A stretch of 64,000 nucleotides of DNA from Eriocheir sinensis (lineage: Eukaryota; Arthropoda; Malacostraca; Decapoda; Varunidae). The position numbers and the translations under genes are program-made. Where the stretch lies: positions 22,928,540 to 22,992,539 of the forward strand of contig NC_066517.1 of assembly GCF_024679095.1 (NCBI RefSeq), in the 5' to 3' direction. Below, piece after piece: positions 21,861-30,743 of the stretch (the stretch's first letter is position 1; each line of letters begins with the position of its first letter). The notes under the pieces are model-generated. The model was not told where the DNA came from. It searched no databases and worked only from the letters and a program-made list of their open reading frames with translations.

Positions 21861-24800
21861 CTACTTTTCCGAGCTCTCTGGGGTGGGGCCGTAGAATATG
21901 AGCTCCGGGATCTGGCCGCCCTGGACCCCCGTGCCGTTGGTGCTCTCTGAGGAGCAGTGAAACATGAAGGTGAGCGCCCCCATGTTCACCTCACTCATGC
22001 CCTCCTGCCCAAAGTAGGAGAGCTCTGCCCCGTCCAGGATGGCGGAGGCGGTGTAGTAGACATCACGCTCCACCTGCACTGGGTGGGTGAAGTACACGTG
22101 GAAGGTGTTGGATGAACCGTCAGAGAAGAACTTGGTGGTGCTCTCGGCCAGGACCTGTGTGGGGGAGGGGAACAGAAAGACATGACACCACCACTTCCTT
22201 GGCCACTACAAGCAGGAAAACAAACAGAGGGGTGAGCAAAACAGGGGAAAAGTATAACATGACATCATCACTCAAGAAAACTACACGAATAAATCAGAAC
22301 CCATTACTGCAACCCTCCAACAGATCCCTTCCCTCCCAGCCCCCAACAGTCCCACACACACACAGACTCACCTCGCCGTACTTCTTCAGCTCGATGCGTA
22401 CGTTGTAGTCGGCCGCCCCGCTGGATGACCCATACAGGCCATAACCAACGATGAATATCCTCTTGTCCACCATGAAGTTGATGGAGTCCACGCGGCCTCG
22501 GTACCGCCACTGGTTGCTTCGGTACGCTGACGACTGAAACCTACCAAACGTTGTGACGCAGGCGCAGGACGGGACATTGTCATTATTATTGTTTGTTTTT
22601 GTTTGTGTGTTAGTTAGTCCATGCCTCAACACTCTCAATACATCCTTAGTGGTTAGTTTTATTTATTTTCATTTGTTTATAACTTTATATATGATTCTGC
22701 TGACACAATTCAAGCTTTGGCAGTTTTATGTAAGTTAATCAAATGATGCCCTGGAAATATGTTTACTGTTATGAATCCTTAACCCGGTAGCAGCGAAGGG
22801 CCAAATTTGTGGCTTTACCATGTAGCAGCGACGGGCCAAATTTGTGCCATGATATAGACCCCCCAAAATAGATGATACATAATCTGATCACAAATACTTT
22901 GATATATATTATGAAATGGTTTGTGTGAGGGGTGATTTTTTCTCATTTTTCTCGCTTAGAGGGACCCATGGGCGTCCGCAGAAAAAAATGCAGGGGGGGG
23001 CAATGTTGTCCTGACTCCTGAGATTGCTGTCCTGGGGGAGGGGTCTGAGGGGAGGGGGTGTCCCCCTCCCTGTTGGAAAAAATTTTGCTCCCAGGAAAGA
23101 GCTTAGATGCAAAATGGTGGCACTTTTTCATCTGACAGAGTAGCTCAGTTACATTTTCTCCGGTAGAGAAAATTGAAGAAAAACAAATATTTCGGAAATT
23201 TTTTCAATTTTTTTATTTTCCAGGGGGGGGCAAATGCCCCCCCTTGCCCCCCCCTGCGGACGCCCATGGAGGGACCATTAAGAAACGTGATCCCCGCTGC
23301 TACCAGGTTAAATTATTGAGATATCTATTGTTCTCACTGGTTGATTTCAAGATGATAAGTCCCTTGAGGAAATATTAAGAGGTTCTAAGAATACATGCAA
23401 CTTAAAATGCTCATGAAAACGTCCTTTGTAAAACTTAAAAACACACATACACACACAAAAAATTCTTTTCTTATAGAGATGTTCAGAAAATTTGGACTCC
23501 TATGTTTCTTGGGCAATTCCTTCCCTCTTTTAGTTTATGAAATCAAGAGTTCACTATATATGTATCTATCTACCTATCTATCTATTTATCTCTGTCAATC
23601 AATCAATCAATCAGTCTATCTCTATCTGTCAATCAATCAATCTATTTATCTCTATCTGTCAATTAATCAATCTATCTATTTATTTCTATCAATTAATCAA
23701 TCTATCTATATCAATCAATCAATCTATCAATCAATCAATGAATTAATCTATCTATCTATCTATATACCTTTCCATATAGGTATTTATCCAAGAACATTTC
23801 CCCCTTAACTATCCAAGAACATCCCCCCCTTAACTCCTCTCTAAGCTTGCACCCCCACTATAACATACACCAGAGTCACCCCACCAACCTGTGGCAGATC
23901 TGCTTCTTGAGGCCTTGGCGGGGCTTGATGGGGTAGGCGACGGAGGGCTTGTTGCGGGCCGTGAAGTGGAGAAAAAGATCCGTCGTCTCCTGCAGGGTGA
24001 GGATGCCGGACTGTGCGGCCCCGTTGGCAAACTCGGCCAGCTCCATGCAGGGGATGCGGATCAGGTTCATGGCTTGCCCCAACACCTGAGACAACGGGCG
24101 GGCAAGATTAGAATACCTGACAGCCACTAATGCTACTCCAGTATTTGCAAGTTAGGAGGTTTTTATCCATTTTCACAGTTTCTCTTCTCATCGGATAGGT
24201 AGACATTGTATTGAAAGGAGGATAAACTAAACAAACACTTGCACGCCTACCTCCCTCTTGTTCTCAGGGGTCGTTTCCAGCTCCTGCCGCCCACACTCAG
24301 CCTCAGCCCAGTTGAGAGCAGCGTCGAAGAGCACAATCTCCCTGCAGTTGAGGGTCTCCCGGGACAGCACGCTCGTTAGGGTCGGAAAGTCAATGTCAAC
24401 AAACCCGTCGGACTGTAGTGCCATCTCGGCCTGATGAAGGAAAGGAAGGAGAGAAGGAATGAAGAAGTAAATACAGAAACCGAATCTTAAGGGAGCTTTA
24501 ATTAGTAACACTATTAACCCGGTAGCTGCGGGGATCATGTTTCTTAAAGGCGAGAAAAATGAGAAAAAATCATCACTCACGCAAACCATTGCATAATATA
24601 TATCAACGCATTTGTGATCAGTTTATGCATCATTTATTTTGGGGGGTTTATATCATGGTAAAAATTTGGCCCGTCACTGCTACACGGTAAAGCCACAAAT
24701 TTGGGCCGTCACTGCTACACGGTAAAGCCACAAATTTGCCCCGTCACTGCTACACGGTAAAGCCATAAATTTGGGCCATCACTGCTACACGGTAAAGCCA

Positions 24801-27557
24801 CAAATTTGCCCCGTCACTGCTATACGGTAAAGCCACAAATTTGGCCTGTCACTGCTACACGGTAAAGCCACAAATTTGGGCCGTCACTGCTACACGGTAA
24901 AGCCACAAATTTGGGCCGTCACTGCTACACGGTAAAGCCACAAATTTGGGCCGTCACTGCTACACGGTAAAGCCACAAATTTGGCCCATCACTGCTACAC
25001 GGTAAAGCCACAAATTTGGGCCGTCACTGCTACTGGGTTAATCTATTTGACAGCACTGCAATCTCAGCCTGAGGAAAAGAGGAAAATGGGGATGAATGGA
25101 GAGGGTGAGGTGTGAGTTTGTTGATATGAAACATAGGTCAAAAAGAAGGAAGGAAAAAGAAGGGAATGGCTGAATTGGCAAAGCTGTCATTAGGCACAAA
25201 TACTTAACTAGCAACAAACAAACAAACATACGCCTAACACTAAATAAGTCACACATTCCAGACAGGTGTACCAATTCACCTGAAGAGATTCACACCTGGA
25301 TAAACACAGATGAACACACACGCACACACACCTGGGCATCAATGACCTCCCAGCATCGCGTCATCAGTTCAGGCTCCTCAAAAAGCCGTGACTGGGAGAG
25401 GAGGAGGCAGGCGTTGCGGGCAGTGAGCGAGACCTCGAGAAATTTCACGCACTGCTGAGCCAAGTGGGGGACCAGATACTTCTTGGCCGCGTACAGTGTT
25501 GCCAGAACAGTGTCGGGCTCCAGGCAGATCTCATCGCAGTAGAGGTACCTTTGTGGGTGTAGAGGAAGTTAAAATTAGAGGAGTATGAGAGGAAGTAGGG
25601 TTAGGAAATAGCAGCATAAGGTGTATATAAGGTTAGGAATAAAGAAGGATGAGGAGAATGGGAGAAAGAGGAGTAAGGAGAGGAATTGGAGGTTGAGGTT
25701 AGGGAAGAACAAGGATAAGGAGAATGGGAGGAAGAAGAGTAAGGAAATAGAGGAATTGGAGGTTGATGAGGTTAGGGAAGAAAAAGGAAAGGGAGAATGG
25801 GAGGAAGAAGAGTAAGGAAATAGAGGAATTGGAGGTTGATGAGGTTAGGGAAGAAAAAGGAAAGGGAGAATGGGAGGAAGCAGTTAGAATATGAAGAGGT
25901 ATTGGGTGCAGATGATTGTAGGGATAAATTAGGATGAGGAAAACTGAAGGAAAAAAGGTCAGAATATGGAGGCATGACTGTTAGCATGCTCCTCTTGATG
26001 CAAAAAGAGAAGCAAGATAACTAATACATGTAATTTAAAGAAGGAAAGTGCACTGATAACAACAGCTCCACTACCACAGGTAAAACACACACCTGCACCC
26101 ACAGCCCTCGAGACGCACCTGAGCAGAGTGAGGAAGGCCGAGGGCTCCACATCAGGCACCTGCACCTCCTCCTCTGACTTGAGCCCCCCGTAGAACATGG
26201 CATAGAAGACGCTGCTGCCCACCGCCAACACGTACTTGTGGGCGGGGATCCTCTGGGTGCTGCCTGCTGGGGGAGGACGGAGGGCATGACAGGATGAAGA
26301 AAGAAGAAAACAAGAAAAGAGAAAGGAGAGAAGAATAAATGTGTATGGGTGGTAAGGGACGTATTTTTTCCATTGGCAATTATGCAAAGGTTATTTATCT
26401 ATGGAGTATTTTGTGATGGGAGTAATAGTTATAATAAACAGAGTGTATGACCATAGGAAAAAATAAATAAAAGGTTCACATCCCTCCATAAACAGTTAAC
26501 TATTAAGCCCTGTCAAAGGAGTTACATAACCCCACTAAATAATCCGTTTAACTTCTTACTTGCAATATAATTAACTTCCACTGTAAACATTTATATATCA
26601 AATCAGTTTAAGGCCAAAATCAAGACTTCCAAGCCTCTACACACTCAAATAAAGGTTTATATACTATTACACCCACCTGGCTGGCCCACCACGAAATGCA
26701 CGTCAGCCATCAGTTCGTTGTTGAGCATCGCCGCATTCCGCTCGCGCAGGCTGGTGGCGTGGAAATTAGGGTCCGAGGAAGTGGAGGCCGCTGAGGCTCC
26801 GAGGGGGACTGGGGAGAGGGGTGGGGGGGATGTGGCGCTGGTGTGGCGGTGCTGGGGGGAGGTGGGGGCGCTGGAGGGCTGTAGCACCCCTCCGCCGCTA
26901 CCCCCAGTGCTGCCTCGGCCACCTACTCGCCCTGTGTTGCCCCCTTCGCACTGGTCTTCGATCCCACGCAGGGGGGGGAAGAGTGGGCCCATGAAGAGGG
27001 AGTTTTCATTATCGAGGAGACTCCCTGAGGATGAAAGAAGAGGATCAGTTAGTTTAGGATCCTCAAAAGGCATTACCGGTAACTTATAAAAAGGCTAACC
27101 TAAAAATCTACCATATACTAAATAAATATATGTAATACCTTGAAAAAATTAGGTGATAAATACAATCCCTCCTTATTCAAACTCACTTTCTGCAATGACA
27201 TACAGATAAACATACAAGGAGCAATAATGGTACTAAGAGCGGTGATCAGACAAGGAGCAATGTTTAGCAAGCTTTTTTGTTCTCATAAATGTTTCACCTT
27301 AAGTTGCTTCCTTTACAGTAGAAAAAAAAAAACTATATAGATGATTCTGTATTTAGAGGAGATCAAAAAGTCAAACCTGAACTTGAGATGAGCGAGTGGA
27401 GGGCAAAAGGGTCCTCATACTGGGTCCTCTTGCACACTTGCTTGCTGGAGGGAGACGTCTGGCTGCCGTTGTCCATGGCGGTAGTGGTGGCGGCGGTGGA
27501 GGCGGTGTGGCAGCAACGCAGGCTAGGCTCACCCTCACTCTCGCACTTCACACTCAT
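21861..27557 (-). CDS. BTBD6: BTB-BACK-PHR domain protein, BTBD3/BTBD6 type, 8 coding exons
   Basis: Exons: 27557-27377, 27024-26677, 26263-26119 (or from 26266), 25548-25332, 24430-24251, 24085-23889, 22540-22372, 22154-21861; GT-AG, total 576 aa. Family members are substrate adaptors for Cullin-3 ubiquitin ligases and act in neural development; this role is inferred from homology. Residues 1-140 are Ser/Pro/Gly-rich and divergent. The BTB domain runs from about 150 ([20 protein letters not shown]) through [20 protein letters not shown] and YLYCDEI. BACK covers about 250-420 ([30 protein letters not shown]). PHR covers about 423-576 ([55 protein letters not shown]). The start codon follows an AG acceptor by one base, so a 5' UTR intron is likely. 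BTBD3 versus BTBD6 cannot be separated; insects have one homologue. Confidence 0.92.
22779..23311. mobile_element. TTAA-bounded MITE, family A, interrupted by a hAT-like MITE
   Basis: TTAA at 22779 and 23308 flanks ends matching the 17408-17698 element (CCCGGTAGCAGCG / CGCTGCTACCAGG). The body matches until 22966 and resumes at 23277 after the nested insertion. It lies in BTBD6 intron 6 (22541-23888). Confidence 0.88.
22967..23268. mobile_element. Nested hAT-like MITE with perfect 15-bp TIRs and 8-bp TSD
   Basis: The left end CATGGGCGTCCGCAG is the exact inverse of the right end CTGCGGACGCCCATG. The flanking gagggacc is present at 22959-22966 and 23269-23276. An 8-bp duplication and CA...TG ends fit the hAT superfamily. 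Length is 302 bp with no transposase. G-runs lie just inside both ends. Confidence 0.9.
23555..23770. repeat. (TCTA)n/(TCAA)n compound microsatellite, BTBD6 intron 6
   Basis: Alternating runs of tctatctatcta and tcaatcaatcaatc fill about 200 bp. Confidence 0.85.
24514..25041. mobile_element. TTAA-bounded MITE, family A, with ~10-copy 36-bp array
   Basis: TTAA at 24514 and 25038; orientation is inverted relative to the 17.4 and 22.8 kb copies. The unit ggtaaagccacaaatttggg...ctgctacac repeats every 36 bp from about 24665 to 25030. The corresponding part of the sister copies has only 2-3 units. It lies in BTBD6 intron 4. Confidence 0.88.
25590..25890. repeat. ~70-bp purine-rich array, BTBD6 intron 3
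   Basis: The segment gaggaattggaggttgatga followed by gaagaaaaaggaaagggaga recurs three to four times. Short open frames across it are low-complexity. Confidence 0.75.
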
Positions 27558-27719
27558 GCTGCAGAGAGAGACGACCAGAAGAAAAGCTAGAATGATATGG
27601 GGTGACAGATATCTTTGTTGTTATTTTTATTATTACATCAGAGGAGGCAGTCAAGGGTTAACAATACATTAATGAAAGACAATATGACCTAGATGAGCTG
27701 TGGCATTGACCCTTAACCC

Positions 27720-27965
27720 TTTCTGAGTATAGCTGAGTCAATACTGTATACTAGTTGAATATAGATTTTACTGGGCAGAAGATCACCAGGAAGGCCAAGG
27801 AAGACATGGAGAAGGGTGGTGGAGGAGGATATGAGGACACTGAACATCACGGAAGAAATGGTTATAGACCGGCAACAGTGGAGGAGGCTCATATCCCGTC
27901 CAACCCCACCATAGGTAATAATTGGACGTTAAACGATAATGATGATGATGATGATGATTACTGTG
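27720..27965 (+). mobile_element. LINE 3' end (RTE/CR1-like) with GAT microsatellite tail
   Basis: One plus frame reads [34 protein letters not shown] and then a stop. It is followed by ggtaataattggacgttaaa and a (GAT)n tail. This is the characteristic 3' end of a LINE. It lies upstream of BTBD6 coding exon 1. Confidence 0.8.
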
Positions 27966-28224
27966 CCTTTTTAAATATGGATGAAAGGTTGAATGGAATA
28001 AATTGTCCTAGTGAGAAATGAATTGAAAAAGGTGTAATTGAATAGTACAGATGTAGAGAAGGCAACAGAGACCACAAAAGGAAGAATACCCAGGAAAGCT
28101 TACATAATGATCACACAAAATAATTACATCGACAAATACCCTTTTCATAACCACGGATGAAAAAAATGCATCCCTTTCTAACCATACACCTTTTTTTTCT
28201 TTTCTTTTCGGGAACGCCCACAAG

Positions 28225-28860
28225 AGGAGGAAGAATGTCCATCCCAGCCCCGCCCCTTTCTACACATCCTTCCACAGCATCTCTCATCTCCCCCTCTAGA
28301 GTAACCTCCCATCTTCTACACACTTTTAAATACCCTTCTAAAGTGAGTGTGTTCTGTTCCGTTCTCATAAGTAAATGCCACAGGAAAGAGAAATGTGACT
28401 ATCCCAGCCCCACCCCTTTCAGACACGTCATCCTTCATCTTCCCCTCATCACACCCCCTCTGTAAATTAACCTCCCATCTTCTACATGCTAATAATCCCT
28501 TTTTATCCCGTTCTGTCCATGGCGAGTCAGTAAAAGCTACGAAATAGGTAAAAATGTCAATCCTAGCCCCGCCCCTTTCGAAACGTCATCTCTCATCTTC
28601 CCATCATCGCTAAATTAATCTCCCATCTTCTACACACTAATAATCCCTTTTCTTCCCCTTTACTTGCGAATCCACGAGAAAAATAAATAAAAAAGTCAAA
28701 TCCAGCCCCGCCCCTTTCTAGATGTCATCCCACAGCATCCCTCATCTTCCCCTCATCGCTAAATTACCCTCCCATCTTCTACACACTAATAATCCCCTTT
28801 TCTTCCCTTTATTTGCCTCCTAAAGCGTGTGTTCCCTTCTCTTTAATCTTCCCATGACTA
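28225..28860. repeat. Array of ~140-160-bp units, each with a GC box
   Basis: Four units contain cccagccccgcccctttc-type cores near 28240, 28405, 28565 and 28700. Each is followed by ctcccatcttctacacacta. The ccccgcccc motif is a Sp1/KLF-type site. The array lies in the inferred 5' intron of BTBD6, a few hundred bp from its probable first exon. Confidence 0.7.
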
Positions 28861-29024
28861 ACACGTCCAGGAAAGGGGTTAGGTAGAGTCTGTTTTTCCC
28901 TTTATATCTTGTGCTTAAGCTCCTGTTGCCGCTACCCTGGTGATCTTAATTGTCTGACGTGTTGGTTGGTTGTGTTATTTAATGCCCCAACGCGCCTATA
29001 AAGTGTGGGTGAGTGTGCAAAGGT

Positions 29025-29075
29025 TCGTGGCCTCACCGTCCTCGCCGCGGCCGCCATCTTGTTTGTTTTGCTCCC
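29025..29075 (-). promoter_or_regulatory. YY1-type motif and candidate BTBD6 non-coding first exon
   Basis: The minus strand reads caagatggcggccgcggcga, a textbook YY1 core (AAGATGGCGGC), within a small CpG-rich island. A consensus donor (GACG/gtgagg) follows 14 bp later. The ATG inside would be out of frame with BTBD6 if spliced to the exon at 27558. A 5' UTR exon with an upstream ATG is therefore more likely than an N-terminal extension. This is an inference. Confidence 0.45.
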
Positions 29076-29084
29076 GTTTACACC

Positions 29085-29265
29085 GTTGCCAGGTCGTCCT
29101 ACTCAGCCTCTTATGTTTGCCGATTTCCTGTCTCCTCCAACCCTATAACTGCCTTCATATATAGTTATCGTTAAAATGGTTAATTATCGGTTTTTCTTGG
29201 GTATAGTTATGGGTCAGAAGCCGGTAAATACGATGCTCTGAGGACGATAATCTGGCATCGGTGGC
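29085..29265. mobile_element. GCCAGAT-TIR MITE copy
   Basis: The ends are gttgccaggtcgtcctactc and gaggacgataatctggcatc, in inverted orientation. It abuts the candidate BTBD6 promoter. Confidence 0.75.
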
Positions 29266-29279
29266 TCCGGGTACACTTC

Positions 29280-29425
29280 AGCGTTGCCAGATCATCGTAC
29301 TTAGCACAGTATTTTCCGTTTCCTGACCCATAATTAATTAACTATTGCATAAAACATCCCTAATTAACGGTTTTAACAATAACTGCCGCTGAATATCGTT
29401 ATTAGTGTGGGTACGACAGTGTTGC
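29280..29425. mobile_element. GCCAGAT-TIR MITE copy, shortened
   Basis: The ends are gcgttgccagatcatcgtac and ggtacgacagtgttgccaag. The interior aacggttttaacaataact matches the family centre. It is adjacent to the previous copy. Confidence 0.7.
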
Positions 29426-29799
29426 CAAGCTTGAAAGACATTGGTTCGAAAAGCATCCATGTGTATGTGTAATGTTCCGTTTGGGAGGGAAAGAGGTGTA
29501 AGGTTATGTCCCAGTTATATTAATTATGTTTTCTGTGTTCCAGATTTATGAATTTTCAGTACAGTGCACCACCATGATCCTGTCAGCCACCACAGACCCA
29601 CGGGGCAATAGTGCGAATAGCCATGCGGCCTTCCATGCATGAATATGACACTTAAACCGAATTTTGACGTTTAGAAAGCAAAAATAGGGGAAGTTTTATT
29701 GAGAAACAGTCAGTACAGCACATCCAGCCTCAGGGACGGTTTGTTTGTTTACATTGTCGGCGAGGCGACGTGTTGGGGCTTGGGGCGGCGCCTTGGAAC

Positions 29800-30000
29800 G
29801 GAACGCGGCCTTCCAAGCCCTAAAGTGTACGCAAACCTTCCTGCAGAATTCGGGGCAGCAACTCGACAGGACCTAATCCCCATCCTGCTGACAGAACGAC
29901 AAACTTAAAGCACCTGATATTATCTACCACTGACGGGGCTCTGGAGGCCGTGGTCCCACAGCCTGACTAGCCCCATAAAACACTCAAGAAGAAGAATTGG
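29800..30000 (+). mobile_element. LINE 3' terminus, copy 1
   Basis: It starts with ggccttccaagccctaaagt (end of the LINE ORF2) and continues into the 3' UTR (actgacggggctctggaggc) and the aagaagaa tail. The same sequence recurs in copy 2. Confidence 0.75.
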
Positions 30001-30635
30001 ACACACACGCCTCAATGCCCACCTGCACAGACTGAACATAGTCCAGGACCCACACTGCCCATGGTGCCCCACCCGGCCTGACGCACCGGAACACCTCCTA
30101 CTCCATTGCCCAAGATTCCACTCTCCGCACCAACCTCAAGGCATCCCTAACCAAACTCCATATTCACTGGCCAACCCTAGAGGACCTGCTGGGCAGCAAC
30201 ACCCACAGCCCTAACACGGCCTTCCAAGCCCTCAAGTGTACGCAAACCTTCCTGCAGAAGTCGGGGCAACTTGACAAGATCTAAGGGCTGTATTTTAAGA
30301 CACCATCGCTTCTGGCATCAACTATTTCTAAAGGTCAAAGAGGGGATCAATTGGGTTTTCATGAGTGTTTTTTAAGGTTCATGGCAAAGAGGAAGGGTCA
30401 AACTACCACCAAGGTCATAAAACTACCCCTGGTAAGGCCTACTGCTCCTACAAAAGCCATGTCAAATATGTGAACTTGTGCGACAAAATGTTTTAAAACA
30501 CGACCCTAATTCCCATCCTGGTGACAGAACAACAAACTTAAAACACCTGATAGCATCTACCACTGACGGGGCTCTGGAGGCCGTGGTCCTACAGCCTAAC
30601 TAGCCCCATAAAACACTCCAAGAAGAAGAAGAAGG
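29985..30635 (+). mobile_element. LINE 3' fragment, copy 2, with a nested PIF-like element
   Basis: The plus strand encodes RIGHTRLNAHLHRLNIV and a C-x2-C...H-x4-C motif (CPWC ... HLLLHC), as found after the RNase H region of Jockey/R1-type LINEs. A frameshift follows near 30125. The fragment is interrupted at 30287-30508. Its 3' UTR and (AAG)n tail finish 110 bp before the CDKAL1 ATG. Confidence 0.8.
30287..30508. mobile_element. PIF-like MITE inserted in LINE 3' UTR
   Basis: The ends gggctgtattttaagaca and ttttaaaacacgaccct are inverted copies. taa flanks both sides, where copy 1 of the LINE has a single ctaa. A 3-bp TAA duplication fits PIF/Harbinger. This empty-versus-filled pair defines the ends of the whole dispersed family. 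Confidence 0.75.
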
Positions 30636-30743
30636 CTCGTCGGGGCGGCAGTCAACTGAACCAGGAAACACAAGGGAAGGGGAGCACCAACAACAGACTA
30701 ACAGCCGCAACAGAGTGTGTCCAGGGGAAGTGTGTCTAGCGGC

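Noticed and set aside
23830..24130. Small ORFs on both strands near 24 kb
   Set aside because: Alternate frames of BTBD6 exon 6 (24085-23889).
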